Shown here: one piece after another, positions 10,511-21,076 of the stretch
Position numbering within the stretch: the first letter of the stretch is position 1
How the letters are laid out: the number at the start of each line of letters is the position of its first letter
From: Prochlorococcus sp. MIT 1341
GTDB taxonomy: Bacteria; Cyanobacteriota; Cyanobacteriia; PCC-6307; Cyanobiaceae
Direction: 5' to 3'
Assembly: GCF_034092415.1 (NCBI RefSeq)
Contig: NZ_CP139304.1
Coordinates: forward strand, 1,224,001 to 1,288,000
DNA length: 64,000 nt
The notes under the pieces: model-generated
What the model was told of the DNA's origin: nothing
Seen by the model: the letters and a program-made list of their open reading frames with translations, nothing else
The model's database searches: none
Position numbers and translations under genes: made by a program

Positions 10511-10756
10511 ATGAGCTACTTCACATGGGAAGAAAAAGGGCTTACTGAAGACTGTGAAAGTCTTGAAGCAATGGCATCACGACTTGAAGAGGCTGCTTGC
10601 TTAATGCGACGAATGTCAAAAGAAGGTTTTATTTTAAAAAAAAAATGCAACAAACAACTGATTACTCATAAAGATAAAACTGTTTTTGAAGCATGGGGCT
10701 TTATCACTGAAGAAAAACCTTTTAACCAGCTAAAATTAATACCTGAGGAAGAATAA
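10511..10756 (+). CDS. Small conserved-looking hypothetical protein downstream of mraY
   Basis: An 81-residue, charged, soluble protein with a helix at about residues 10-36 (LTEDCESLEAMASRLEEAA). It begins 13 bases after the mraY stop and so is probably co-transcribed. I know no named domain in it. The normal codon use and tight spacing argue for a real gene. Its function is unknown. Confidence 0.65.
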   Translation: MSYFTWEEKGLTEDCESLEAMASRLEEAACLMRRMSKEGFILKKKCNKQLITHKDKTVFEAWGFITEEKPFNQLKLIPEEE

Positions 10757-10849
10757 CTAAAGCAAAAAAATATTAACAAACAAAAGAATTTTTTAATTTC
10801 TCAAATATTATTAATAGGCTATAAATCTATAGATAAACGAATCCAAGAC

Positions 10850-12040
10850 ATGGAGCATAAAGCAAAAGTTCTTGAAATGCCAAAAACTCTCATGCTGCTT
10901 GGCAGTGGGGAACTTGGAAAAGAAATTATAATTGCTGCGCAACGTATTGGATGCATAACTATCGCATGTGATCGTTACAGGTCAGCTCCTGCAATGCAAG
11001 TTGCTGACAAATTTGAAATTGTGGACATGACCAATCAAGAAAGGCTTGAATATGTAATTAATAAACATAAACCTGACATTATTATTCCCGAAATTGAAGC
11101 CCTAGCCGTTGATTGCTTAAAAAGATTTGAGAAAGAAGGGATAACAATTATTCCAACAGCAAGAGCAACTGCAACAACAATGAACAGAGATCTGATTAGA
11201 GATCTAGCAGTTAATGAACTACAGCTAGAGACAGCAAAATTCAAATATGCTAATTCGGCAAAAGAACTAAAGGAAGCTGCTCAAGGAATTGGATTACCAG
11301 TTATCATCAAGCCGATTATGAGTTCTTCGGGTAAAGGACAAAGTTTAATTGAGAAGAAAGAAGATTTAGAACAAGGTTGGCAGAATGCAATACAAAATGC
11401 CCGAGGGAAATCTAAAAAAATAATTGTAGAGGAGTTTCTTAAGTTTGAACTAGAAATTACACTGTTAACCATAAGACAAAAAGATGGGTCGACTATTTTC
11501 TGTCCACCAATAGGGCACATACAAAAAAATGGAGATTATCAATGCAGCTGGCAACCAGCGAATTTAAAAGCTGAGCAACTTATAGAAGCTCAGGAAATGG
11601 CTAAAAAAATTACAGAAAATCTTGGTGGCACAGGCTTATTTGGAGTTGAGTTTTTTATTACCAATACAAAAGTAATCTTTTCGGAGTTATCACCTCGCCC
11701 ACATGATACAGGTCTAGTTACATTAATAAGTCAAAACCTGAATGAATTTGAATTACATATTAGAGCAATTCTAGGATTACCAATACCTAAAATTATAAAC
11801 AAACAAGCTAGCGCAAGTAGGGTAATTCTAGCTAAAAAGAAACTTAAAGATATTAGATATCAGGGGCTCGATGATGCGTTAAGAGATCCGAATAGCGAAA
11901 TATTACTGTTTGGCAAGCCTGATGCTAAGGAAGGGCGAAGAATGGGAGTTGCATTAGCAAAAGGTGAAAATATTATCGAAGCGTGCAATAGAGCTGAGAA
12001 GGCAGCTCAAACAATAAAAGTATTAGGAAGTGAATACTAA
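10850..12040 (+). CDS. purT: Formate-dependent phosphoribosylglycinamide formyltransferase (GAR transformylase 2)
   Basis: An ATP-grasp enzyme that makes formyl-GAR from GAR, formate and ATP in purine synthesis. The N-terminal domain has LMLLGSGELGKEIIIAAQRIG. The ATP-grasp part shows PVIIKPIMSSSGKGQS, and later GLFGVEFFITNTKVIFSELS and PRPHDTGLVTL. 396 residues matches PurT, and MSSSGKGQS and RPHDTGLVT point to PurT more than to PurK. It is separate from purL/purF at 25-29 kb. The last four bases overlap the end of the convergent sucrose-phosphate synthase gene. Confidence 0.93.
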   Translation: MEHKAKVLEMPKTLMLLGSGELGKEIIIAAQRIGCITIACDRYRSAPAMQVADKFEIVDMTNQERLEYVINKHKPDIIIPEIEALAVDCLKRFEKEGITIIPTARATATTMNRDLIRDLAVNELQLETAKFKYANSAKELKEAAQGIGLPVIIKPIMSSSGKGQSLIEKKEDLEQGWQNAIQNARGKSKKIIVEEFLKFELEITLLTIRQKDGSTIFCPPIGHIQKNGDYQCSWQPANLKAEQLIEAQEMAKKITENLGGTGLFGVEFFITNTKVIFSELSPRPHDTGLVTLISQNLNEFELHIRAILGLPIPKIINKQASASRVILAKKKLKDIRYQGLDDALRDPNSEILLFGKPDAKEGRRMGVALAKGENIIEACNRAEKAAQTIKVLGSEY

Positions 12041-14169
12041 CGAGTAGGAAGAAATCTATAGTGAGTTAATCCATCAAATACACTTTTTGCATGTGATCTA
12101 GAAGAAAAGAAGACTCGTTGTTGAGATCGAAAAGTCTCTAAACATGAATCATGTTCTGCTGGTATGACTGTAGATGTTAATCCTCTAACCAATTCAGCAT
12201 CGCCTTGTTGACTGGCAATAACCATCACGTTTTGAAGAGGCAAACCCCAACAAAGTGCTATATGACGTATTGCCTCAGTCCTTGACGCACGTAAAGGAAC
12301 TACATCTAAAAACCAGTGACATCTCAGATGGGCACAAGCAGCCTGACACTTCTGACGTAGACGTTTCTGCACTAATGAAAGAACATTCGCTCTGCTTTCT
12401 TTTAAAATATAACTAACTTTAAAAGGTCCTTGTTGACTCTGATCTTGCAAATTCAATTGCTGATCTAGATCCAGAAGATTCTTTTTAATATCATTACGGT
12501 TCCAATCAATAGATATATAGGACTCCCAAAATTGATCTACAGAATCATTAGATCCATAATATATTTCAGTTCCCGCTCTTGTGATCCAGACATTTGGCTT
12601 AGGTAAATGTAATTGTGCATAACGATGTCTTGCTACTTTAATAGATCTCCCTGAAATTATTCCAATAGCAGTTTGGTTCTGTTTTTGTAAAAAATCAAGT
12701 TTTTTACTAAAAGAGACAAGATCCTCTTCTTGCGAAGCTTCTAAAGTTGAATCTAGATCTAATAATAATAATTTACTTATCTGAAGATTAAACGTTTTTG
12801 TCTCACAAATCAAACTCGGTTTTGCAGGCATAACCTCTAGGTGCTGTTGCATTAATGCTAAATAATTACAAACATGCGCATCCCAACTAAAATGTCTACT
12901 TACTGCTTCTATACCATTATCTCTCCAAGACTTCCATTTCTTGACTTGTGATCCTGCTTGCTCTAAAGCATCCTGAAGTGAATCTAAATCTGTTACATCA
13001 GTAAGCAATCCATTTTCACATCTAGATAATATATCTCGAGGACCGCCATCATCTGTAGCTACAATAGGTAAGCCTGATGCGGCAGCCTCAAGCAATGTTA
13101 AACCAAAAGGCTCAGTAAGTGCAGGGTTTACAAATAATCCTTTTTTATGCGCAGCCCATCTATAAATTGCAGGAATTTGGTCTCGTCGATGATACTTAGG
13201 ATAAGCAACACGACCGTAAAGATCATAACGATCAACAAGATCAAAAACTTGTTGAAGAACCTCCCTCTGCTGTTTTTCTAATTGGCGTGGATCTTCTCTG
13301 CACCCTAAAATAAGAACTAAATTATTTCGTTGGCGCAAAATTGAAGATCTGCCATACGCCTCGACAAGAGCAGGTATATTCTTACGCCGAACAGCTCTAG
13401 AAATTGCAAGCAATGGGGGTAAAGAAGGTTCTCTAAGAAATGGAGCGACCAATTCATTAATCTGCGAATATTCTTTCTCTATTTGAACAGAATGAAAGCG
13501 AGTAGAATCAACACCAGGTGGGACAACCTCTGCCTGATTCGGAGAAAAACTGTCATAACGTGAATATTGTTGATTAGCTTCCTGAGCGGTACTTGTAATC
13601 ACAAGACTTGAATGTGCCAAAGCCAACTCTTCAGCATCAATACGTTTACTAATTGAATAAGTTTGTTCTATTTGAACATGATCAACACCTCCCGCTAATA
13701 ACCGCCTTTGCTTCTCACGACCCAAAGAATGAGCTGTAAATACTAACGGAATACCTAATCGACGGCTAACAAGTGATCCAACATAACCAGCATCCGCATA
13801 ATGTGCATGAATCCAATCCGGTAAAACAGTCTCCTTTTGCAAATAACTAACTAATTGATCTGCAAGATCATCTAAATAAGGCCAAAGCAACTCTTTTCGC
13901 AAATATCGTTTAGGACCAAAAGAAAACCGAAGAATATTTGAATCTGATGCGATTCGCTCAATAGGCTGAGCATAATCTGCTGAGACCCGACGATCATGAA
14001 TTAAACGAGTAACCAAATCTACTTGCTCTACTTCTGGACGAGAGGCCAAACCCTTAATCAATTCCAAAACATATAAAGTCTGTCCTCCAGTATCCGCATC
14101 TCTACCAAGCTCAAGATCATGCGAACGGAACAATCCATGGAGATTTAGATGAAGCAATCGCAAGCCCAT
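12037..14169 (-). CDS. spsA: Sucrose-phosphate synthase with C-terminal SPP-like HAD domain
   Basis: Makes sucrose-6-phosphate from UDP-glucose and fructose-6-phosphate; sucrose is a compatible solute in these cells. Residues 1 to about 460 form a GT4-type GT-B glycosyltransferase: LHLNLHGLFRSHDLELGRDADTGGQT at the start, HAHYADAGYVG, and FVNPALTEPFGLTLLEAAASG. Residues about 470-700 are a HAD/SPP-like domain. It keeps DLDST but in place of the GDSGND-type motif reads VMVIASQQGDAEL, as in plant SPS tails, so phosphatase activity is doubtful. Length of 710 fits the two-domain cyanobacterial SPS. ATG 14167-14169. Confidence 0.9.
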   Translation of the reverse strand: MGLRLLHLNLHGLFRSHDLELGRDADTGGQTLYVLELIKGLASRPEVEQVDLVTRLIHDRRVSADYAQPIERIASDSNILRFSFGPKRYLRKELLWPYLDDLADQLVSYLQKETVLPDWIHAHYADAGYVGSLVSRRLGIPLVFTAHSLGREKQRRLLAGGVDHVQIEQTYSISKRIDAEELALAHSSLVITSTAQEANQQYSRYDSFSPNQAEVVPPGVDSTRFHSVQIEKEYSQINELVAPFLREPSLPPLLAISRAVRRKNIPALVEAYGRSSILRQRNNLVLILGCREDPRQLEKQQREVLQQVFDLVDRYDLYGRVAYPKYHRRDQIPAIYRWAAHKKGLFVNPALTEPFGLTLLEAAASGLPIVATDDGGPRDILSRCENGLLTDVTDLDSLQDALEQAGSQVKKWKSWRDNGIEAVSRHFSWDAHVCNYLALMQQHLEVMPAKPSLICETKTFNLQISKLLLLDLDSTLEASQEEDLVSFSKKLDFLQKQNQTAIGIISGRSIKVARHRYAQLHLPKPNVWITRAGTEIYYGSNDSVDQFWESYISIDWNRNDIKKNLLDLDQQLNLQDQSQQGPFKVSYILKESRANVLSLVQKRLRQKCQAACAHLRCHWFLDVVPLRASRTEAIRHIALCWGLPLQNVMVIASQQGDAELVRGLTSTVIPAEHDSCLETFRSQQRVFFSSRSHAKSVFDGLTHYRFLPTR

Positions 14170-14446
14170 CTCACAGCTCCACTAAGGGAGTAAAGAATTA
14201 ATTGATTTTCATGCCAACAAACCTAAAGAAAGCATAAGGAAAATAGTAATTGGAAGCTATATCGCCGAGATTCCTTGTCCCACAAGCATTCTAAGGAAGA
14301 TTAAAGAAAATAGATTCGTTAATTTCATGGCGAAATGCGAACGATTTTTAGGTAAATTTTGCTTTTTCTCAATATTTAGGCTTAAGAAAATCGAAACCGA
14401 CATAAAACCACTACTTGCCATAGCAGCTTTTGAATGGTTTTAAAAC
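14170..14446. other. Intergenic region between sps and uvrA, no supported gene
   Basis: This region should contain the leftward sps promoter and the end of the uvrA transcript. A 38-codon plus-strand frame (14327-14443) is present, without a ribosome binding site and lying antisense to both neighbours. I do not call it. No tRNA or obvious terminator was seen. Confidence 0.35.
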
Positions 14447-17398
14447 CTATGCATAGTTTGCAAGCGCCTTCCTAAGATACTGGGCCGTGTGACTAGTGTT
14501 ATGCCTGGAAACATCCTCTGGTGTACCAGTTACCACTACTTCTCCACCTTTATCACCACCTTCTGGGCCTAAATCAATAATCCAATCAGAGCATCGAATC
14601 ACATCTAAATTATGTTCAATAACAATAATAGAATTACCTTTTTCTACGAGCCTTTGTAAAACATTCATCAACTGATGGACGTCTGAAAAACTAAGACCAG
14701 TAGTTGGCTCATCAATTAAATATAAAGTCTTACCAGTAGCTCGTTTGGAGAGTTCAGTGGCAAGCTTTACACGCTGAGCTTCTCCTCCTGAAAGAGTAGG
14801 AGCTGGCTGACCAAGCTTGATATAACCCAAACCAACATCAACTAAAGTTCTTAAACGATCGGAGGCTTGAGGAATAGAGGAAAAAACCTCAGCAGCTTGC
14901 TCAACTGTCATTTGCAAAACATCAGAAATAGTAAAACCCTTATACCGAACTTGAAGCGTTTCGCGATTAAAACGAGCGCCCTTACATACATCACATTGCA
15001 CATATACATCCGGCAAAAAGTTCATTTCAATTACATTCACTCCTTGCCCTTTACAAGCCTCGCATCTGCCTCCTTTTACATTAAAACTAAATTGTCCAAC
15101 TTGATAACCTCTTGCTCTAGCTTCAATTGCTGAAGCAAAAATTTGCCGAATAGGGTCAAAAGCACCTGTATAGGTAGCAGGATTAGACCTTGGCGTCCTA
15201 CCTATAGGAGATTGATCTATAACAATTACTTTATCAATTGATTTAATTCCTGTTAACTTACCAAGTCCTTTAGGAAATGGAACTTTTAATCCCAAACTAT
15301 GATTTAAGGAAGGATGTAATAATTCATTGATAAGTGTTGATTTTCCACTTCCACTTACACCTGTTATAGCAACCAGTTTTCCAAGCGGGAAATCAACCGT
15401 AATGTTTTTAAGATTATTTAAATCACAATCAATTAGGGAAATTTTTCTATTTCCAGTCTCACGCCTCTCAGAAGGAGTAGGAATATATAGTCTTCCACTT
15501 AAATAATCAGAAGTCAACGAATTCTTGGCCTGTAATAAATCATCCAAAGTTCCCTTCGCAACTATTTCTCCGCCATGAACTCCAGCACCTGGTCCTATGT
15601 CAACCAAATAATCAGCTGCACGAATTGTTTCTTCATCATGCTCAACTACTATTAGAGTATTTCCAAGATCTCTGAGACGTTTTAAAGTAGACAAAAGACG
15701 ATCATTATCGCGTTGATGTAAACCAATACTGGGCTCATCTAAAACATAAAGCACACCTGTAAGACCCGAACCAATTTGAGTTGCTAAACGAATTCTTTGT
15801 GCTTCACCACCAGATAGTGTCATTGCTGGCCTATCCAATGTTAAATAATCCAAGCCAACATCAAGCAGAAAGTTAAGCCTCATAGAAATTTCCCTCAAAA
15901 CTAATTCTCCTATCTTCATTTGTCGACTATTTAAAAGCGGTTTAGTTCTTTTTGACTTACCCATTCCCATTAAGGTTTGGAACTTTTGTAAAGTCTCAGC
16001 TACGCTAACTTCAGTAAGTTCCGTAATAGTAAAAGGACCGATTTTTACAGCTAAAGCCTCAGGTCGCAACCTTTTACCTTTACAACTTTCACAAGGTACT
16101 AATTCTAAATATTTTTCTAACTTTTGTTTTGCAGACTCCCCAGCAGAGTCCATTAACTGTCTCTCAAGAATAGGCAATATACCCTCAAAGGGTTTTGCAT
16201 AGCCCCCTCCCTGAGCATATCTACTATCTGCCTGAATTAAAATAGGTTTAGTACTTCCATTTAATAAAATATCTTGCTGATCTGCCGTTAATTGATCCCA
16301 TGGTGTTTTTATTTCAAAGCCAAATGCCTCCCCAACAGAATACAAAAGAGAAAAATAATATGAATTATCTTTCTCACTCCAAGGCGCAACTGCCGCATAA
16401 ACTGGTAAGGCAGTGTCAGGCACAACTCTTTGTTTTGTAAATTTACGCAAATGACCCAGACCATGACAATCCGGACATGCGCCATATGGACTGTTAAATG
16501 AAAACATCCTAGGCGACAATTCTTCCATAACTGCACCATGTACTGGACAGGCATAATTCTCGGAAAACAATCGTTCTCGATCTAAACCTAAAGGAATTTT
16601 CTCATTAGCTTTTGGAACAATTTCTACCAATGCCAAACCTTCTCCACGTTTCAACGCCGTAGATAAAGAATCCGTTAATCTTTCTTGAATATCTTCCCTA
16701 GCAATTAACCTATCAACAACAACCTCAATTGTATGAGAATGATTCTTATCAAGTTCAATGTTATCCCCTAAATCTCTTACTTCATTGTTAATGCGAACAC
16801 GGGCAAATCCCTCAGATGCCAATCCACTAATTAATTTTGCATGTGTTCCTTTTTTACCCCTTACCACTGGTGCCAGCAATTGATATCTAGTCCCATTGGG
16901 TAAGGTCATAATTTGATCGACCATCTCATCAATGGTTTGTGGACGAATAGATCGATCGCATTTTGGACAATGTGGTTCACCAGCTCGTCCAAATAAAAGC
17001 CTTAGATAATCTTGTATCTCTGTAACTGTTCCAACGGTTGAACGAGGATTATGACTAGTTGATTTTTGATCAATTGATATTGCCGGAGACAAACCCTCTA
17101 TGGAGTCAACATCAGGCTTATCAACCTGCCCTAAAAACTGTCTTGCATATGTTGAAAGACTTTCAACATAACGTCGTTGACCCTCAGCAAAAATAGTATC
17201 AAAGGCAAGCGAGCTCTTCCCACTGCCACTAACTCCAGTAAAAACAACCAACTTATTACGAGGAAGAGCAAGGTCCACACTCTTCAAATTGTGTTGCCGA
17301 GCTCCTCTCACAGTAATGAGATCAGAACTCGAGCTATCGCCTTTAGTCCCAGAAAGAGTAACTGCCTTTTTAAGACTTTCGTCAGAGCCTGACCCCAT
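14447..17398 (-). CDS. uvrA: Excinuclease ABC subunit A
   Basis: DNA damage sensor of nucleotide excision repair, acting with UvrB and UvrC. It has two ABC ATPase halves. The first Walker A is GVSGSGKSSLAF (about residues 55-66) with signature LSGGEAQRIRLA, and the second is GVSGSGKSTLINE with LSGGEAQRVKLA. Zinc-binding cysteines are visible in CPVHGAVMEELSPRMF...CPDCHG and in CEACKGQGV...CDVCKGARF. 983 residues is slightly longer than the usual 940-970; the surplus is a Ser-rich N-terminus of about 20 residues. It is 46 bases from recN, with which it is co-directional. Confidence 0.97.
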   Translation of the reverse strand: MGSGSDESLKKAVTLSGTKGDSSSSDLITVRGARQHNLKSVDLALPRNKLVVFTGVSGSGKSSLAFDTIFAEGQRRYVESLSTYARQFLGQVDKPDVDSIEGLSPAISIDQKSTSHNPRSTVGTVTEIQDYLRLLFGRAGEPHCPKCDRSIRPQTIDEMVDQIMTLPNGTRYQLLAPVVRGKKGTHAKLISGLASEGFARVRINNEVRDLGDNIELDKNHSHTIEVVVDRLIAREDIQERLTDSLSTALKRGEGLALVEIVPKANEKIPLGLDRERLFSENYACPVHGAVMEELSPRMFSFNSPYGACPDCHGLGHLRKFTKQRVVPDTALPVYAAVAPWSEKDNSYYFSLLYSVGEAFGFEIKTPWDQLTADQQDILLNGSTKPILIQADSRYAQGGGYAKPFEGILPILERQLMDSAGESAKQKLEKYLELVPCESCKGKRLRPEALAVKIGPFTITELTEVSVAETLQKFQTLMGMGKSKRTKPLLNSRQMKIGELVLREISMRLNFLLDVGLDYLTLDRPAMTLSGGEAQRIRLATQIGSGLTGVLYVLDEPSIGLHQRDNDRLLSTLKRLRDLGNTLIVVEHDEETIRAADYLVDIGPGAGVHGGEIVAKGTLDDLLQAKNSLTSDYLSGRLYIPTPSERRETGNRKISLIDCDLNNLKNITVDFPLGKLVAITGVSGSGKSTLINELLHPSLNHSLGLKVPFPKGLGKLTGIKSIDKVIVIDQSPIGRTPRSNPATYTGAFDPIRQIFASAIEARARGYQVGQFSFNVKGGRCEACKGQGVNVIEMNFLPDVYVQCDVCKGARFNRETLQVRYKGFTISDVLQMTVEQAAEVFSSIPQASDRLRTLVDVGLGYIKLGQPAPTLSGGEAQRVKLATELSKRATGKTLYLIDEPTTGLSFSDVHQLMNVLQRLVEKGNSIIVIEHNLDVIRCSDWIIDLGPEGGDKGGEVVVTGTPEDVSRHNTSHTAQYLRKALANYA

Positions 17399-17444
17399 AG
17401 AGCAAAATTATTAAGCCAATAATTCTACGAAGGAACTTGTGGTT

Positions 17445-19133
17445 TTAAGCAGCTTCTTTAGAAAGCAAACTAGATGCGTAAAGCCTTGAATGAGCAAAAT
17501 CACCACCAGCTAGCTCTGCAAGCTCCTTTTCGCGATCTTCAATACGTTCCAGAGAAGAAACCTCAACATTCGTAAAACCACCCTCAACAAATTTACTGAT
17601 TCGCAAATGATTATCTGCTTTTACTGCAACTAATGGCTGATGAGTAACACAAAAAACCTGATTATTGAAAGATAATTCCTTAAGTAATACTGCTATAGCT
17701 GTACTAACTTTGCCACTAACGCCTGAATCAATCTCGTCAAAAACGAGTGTACTAGAACCTGCTCTACTAGCTAATGTCGTTTTTAACGCTAATAAAAAGC
17801 GGGACATTTCACCACCAGAAGCAATGCGTATTAAAGGGGCAAGGGGCTGATCAGGATTAGAAGAAAAAAGGAAAAGAACAGAGTCCACACCATGTTCTGT
17901 TGGTTTTTCAGAATTTAATTCAACCTTAAATCGAACATTAGGTAATCCCATTGATTTTAGATATTGAAGAAGTTGATTTTGCAGTTTTAATGCAGCCTTA
18001 TGCCTCAACTCAGAAAGTTTTTTATTATTCAGATCGCGAAATTCACGAAAACTATGCTCTTCTTCTGCCAATCGAGAACATATAACTTGAGGTTGATCTG
18101 AATTTATCAAGTCTCGCAAGCGATCTCTTTCTGATATTAAATGAGACAAATCACAATTACTTATACGCTTTAAGTGCTTTAAATATGAAATTCTATCTTG
18201 GATCTCATCTAATTTTTGAGGATCGGAATCTAAATTACTTGCATAATGTTGTAATGACTGTGAAAGGGAATCTAAACGAGTAAATACATCCAGAATGCTT
18301 TCTAAATAGGTTGAGAGGCTAGAGTCTAGTTGTGTCAATATATTGATTTCATTCAAGCAATTATTTAAGAGCTCTAGGACAGTCGGTAAATCACTATTTG
18401 ATTCATAAAGAATAGAGGAAAGAGTAGATAGACCTTGCTGTATGCGAACTGTATGAGCTAATGTATCTTGTTGATTCAAAAGTTTAACATCCTCTTCTGG
18501 GTCTAGTAGTTGAGCTGCTTCTAATTTTGACAAAAAGGCTTTCTGCTCTGAAATTTGACTTTCTAAATTCATAAAATCATTCTGAGCTGCCTGTAAAGAA
18601 CAAAAAGCTTTCTTCCACTTATAATAAGCTTCTTTTACAGCAATTTTTGAATCTTCTAAAATCGAACCACCGAAACAATCTAAACAATCTCTTTGATGAC
18701 CTGATTTAGATAGTTCTTGGACTTGGCCTTGTCCCGTCAAATCAATCAAACTAGGACGGATAGATAATATTTGATCCTTACTGACTGCTACTCCATTGAT
18801 TCTAAAACGACTAATTATCCGATCCTGCCTGCGAATCAAAACTCTACTAACCAATAATTCATTGTCGACTGCATCAAAATCATGGTTTGTAAAGGAGGCC
18901 ATATCAATACAATCAGCTGTAAAAGAAGCTTCAATATGTCCTCGATCGCATCCTGTACGCAATAACCCAGACAAGCTGGGGCCAGAAAGCCCCCCCAAAA
19001 GTGCATCCAGGGCATCTAATAAGATCGATTTGCCAGCACCTGTTTCACCTGTCAAAACAGTAAAACCTTGCTTAAAAGTCAAATCAAGGCTTTGAATAAG
19101 AGCAATGTTGGATAATCGAAGACCTGTTAGCAA
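17445..19133 (-). CDS. recN: DNA repair protein RecN
   Basis: SMC-like ATPase of recombinational double-strand-break repair. N-terminal Walker A GETGAGKSILLDAL begins at residue 29. Long coiled-coil segments fill the middle (about 150-380). The C-terminal half-site has LAPLIRIASGGEMSRFLLALK (signature) and VFDEIDSGVSG (Walker B), then CVTHQPLVAVKAD. 562 residues is normal. It forms a repair pair with uvrA downstream. Divergent from the ABC1 kinase gene with a 61-base gap. Confidence 0.95.
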   Translation of the reverse strand: MLTGLRLSNIALIQSLDLTFKQGFTVLTGETGAGKSILLDALDALLGGLSGPSLSGLLRTGCDRGHIEASFTADCIDMASFTNHDFDAVDNELLVSRVLIRRQDRIISRFRINGVAVSKDQILSIRPSLIDLTGQGQVQELSKSGHQRDCLDCFGGSILEDSKIAVKEAYYKWKKAFCSLQAAQNDFMNLESQISEQKAFLSKLEAAQLLDPEEDVKLLNQQDTLAHTVRIQQGLSTLSSILYESNSDLPTVLELLNNCLNEINILTQLDSSLSTYLESILDVFTRLDSLSQSLQHYASNLDSDPQKLDEIQDRISYLKHLKRISNCDLSHLISERDRLRDLINSDQPQVICSRLAEEEHSFREFRDLNNKKLSELRHKAALKLQNQLLQYLKSMGLPNVRFKVELNSEKPTEHGVDSVLFLFSSNPDQPLAPLIRIASGGEMSRFLLALKTTLASRAGSSTLVFDEIDSGVSGKVSTAIAVLLKELSFNNQVFCVTHQPLVAVKADNHLRISKFVEGGFTNVEVSSLERIEDREKELAELAGGDFAHSRLYASSLLSKEAA

Positions 19134-19194
19134 ATTTCCTTCTCGTTACCAACTGACGGTAGCGAGTATCACGCTGCTTTAAAAGGGGGTAGAA

Positions 19195-21069
19195 ATGGAA
19201 CAAAAAAAAATGCGAGAGGAGCTAGAAGACTTCATAGAGGCTTCGGGATTGTTGGAATATGACTATGCGGCAATTGAAAGAATATACAGAGGAAGTCCGA
19301 TGCGACTTATAAATAGAGTTTTAGAAACGCTGGTACCCATAGGACTATTTATAATTGGAATTGGAACAGACAAAATTCTGGGACTACTTAATAATGAACA
19401 AAGGACAAAGGAAAGAGCAAAGGAATGTGCACAACTATTTGTTAGCTTGGGCCCTGCATTTATTAAAGCTGGACAAGCACTATCAACAAGACCAGATATT
19501 ATCCCAACAGTATTATTAGATGAACTTGCGCAACTCCAGGATCAACTACCTGGATTTGATAGCAAACTTGCAATGGCTTGCATAGAGGAAGATCTCAAAA
19601 AACCCATAGAAGAAATATTTAAAGAGATTGAAATAAATCCGATTTCAGCCGCATCGTTGGGTCAAGTGCATAAAGGAGTTTTATTGAATGGAGAAAGTGT
19701 TGCTGTAAAAGTTCAAAGGCCTGGATTACGAGAACAAATTACATTGGATTTATATATCGTCAGAAATATTGCAGTTTGGATAAATAAAAACGTAAAGCTA
19801 GTGCGAAGTGATGTAGTTGGCTTAATAGATGAACTTGGAAAAAGGGTTTTTGAGGAAATGGATTATTTAAATGAGGCAGATAATGCTAGAAAATTCAGAG
19901 AGTTACACTCGAAGAATGAAAAAATTTGCATTCCAAAAATATACAAAGATGAAACTAGTAGAAGAGTGTTAACCATGGAATGGATTGAAGGTGTAAAATT
20001 AACGAATATAAATGCAGTTAAAAAACTAGGAATAGATCCCAATGAAATGATAGAAATTGGAGTAAGTTGTAGTTTACAACAACTACTCGAACATGGTTTT
20101 TTTCATGCAGATCCGCATCCTGGAAACCTATTAGCCTTAAGCGATGGACGTATTTGTTATCTTGATTTTGGTATGATGAGTGAAGTAACTAGAGAATCAA
20201 GAACAGGTCTTATACAAGCAGTAGTTCATTTAGTCAATAAAAACTTTAAAAAGCTGTCTCAGGATTTTGTGACATTAGGATTTTTAAGTAAAGAAGTAAA
20301 TTTAGAACCGATTGTCCCTGCCTTTGAAAGTGTATTTGATGAAGCAATCGAAAAAGGTGTTGCAAAATTAGATTTTAAAGCAGTTACTGATGAAATGTCA
20401 GGTGTTATGTATAAGTTTCCTTTTCGTGTTCCCCCTTACTATGCGCTTATAATAAGATCTTTAATTACTTTAGAAGGAATAGCATTAAGTGTAGATCCTG
20501 AATTTAAAATACTTGGTGCTGCATATCCTTACTTTGCCAAAAGACTAATAGAAGATCCAGACCCATCATTAAGAAAAAGTTTAAAAGACATGGTCTACGA
20601 TGATGGCAAATTTAATTGGAAAAGATTGGAAGAGTTGATTGAAATTACAAATAGTCAAGTCTCAATTGATATTGAATTAATTTTAGATCAATTAATAAAT
20701 CTTCTATTCTCCGAAAAAGGTGGATTACTTCGTGATCAACTGGTTGATAATATGGTAATAAAACTAGACGATGTTAGCTGGAGAATTGTAAAAAAAGCAA
20801 AAAGATTTCTACTAAGCCCTATAGAAGTTATAAAAAAGAGAAAAGAATGGAATATAAAAAACAGAATCTTGCTAGAATTAGAGCCTATACGAGAATTAAG
20901 AGCTGTGTTAAAGACTATACCAGGGTTTAGAACACAACTTCTATTAGCAAGAATTCCTAGAATCCTTAGTGAACCTGATACAAGAAAAATGAGCATCGGA
21001 GTTATGAAAGGTGTAACCGAAAAAGGATTAGTTAGAGTTATCAAAAGAACTGCTAAAGCAAGTTCTTAA
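19195..21069 (+). CDS. ABC1/UbiB/AarF-type atypical kinase
   Basis: A 624-residue member of the ABC1K family linked to quinone metabolism and photoprotection in cyanobacteria and plastids. Signature elements are present: the KxGQ motif FIKAGQALSTRPDI, the alanine-rich loop SAASLGQVHKG, VAVKVQRPG with the lysine, MEWIEGVKL, and the catalytic loop FFHADPHPGNLL with LDFGMM. A hydrophobic segment lies at about residues 50-68. The C-terminal 150 residues are more variable. Which quinone or prenyl-lipid process it serves cannot be told. It begins a rightward set with the DUF1400-like gene (8-base gap) and thrC. Confidence 0.9.
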   Translation: MEQKKMREELEDFIEASGLLEYDYAAIERIYRGSPMRLINRVLETLVPIGLFIIGIGTDKILGLLNNEQRTKERAKECAQLFVSLGPAFIKAGQALSTRPDIIPTVLLDELAQLQDQLPGFDSKLAMACIEEDLKKPIEEIFKEIEINPISAASLGQVHKGVLLNGESVAVKVQRPGLREQITLDLYIVRNIAVWINKNVKLVRSDVVGLIDELGKRVFEEMDYLNEADNARKFRELHSKNEKICIPKIYKDETSRRVLTMEWIEGVKLTNINAVKKLGIDPNEMIEIGVSCSLQQLLEHGFFHADPHPGNLLALSDGRICYLDFGMMSEVTRESRTGLIQAVVHLVNKNFKKLSQDFVTLGFLSKEVNLEPIVPAFESVFDEAIEKGVAKLDFKAVTDEMSGVMYKFPFRVPPYYALIIRSLITLEGIALSVDPEFKILGAAYPYFAKRLIEDPDPSLRKSLKDMVYDDGKFNWKRLEELIEITNSQVSIDIELILDQLINLLFSEKGGLLRDQLVDNMVIKLDDVSWRIVKKAKRFLLSPIEVIKKRKEWNIKNRILLELEPIRELRAVLKTIPGFRTQLLLARIPRILSEPDTRKMSIGVMKGVTEKGLVRVIKRTAKASS

Positions 21070-21076
21070 AAAAAAT

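Noticed and set aside
14327-14443. A 38-codon ORF between sps and uvrA
   Set aside because: No ribosome binding site, and it is antisense to both transcripts.
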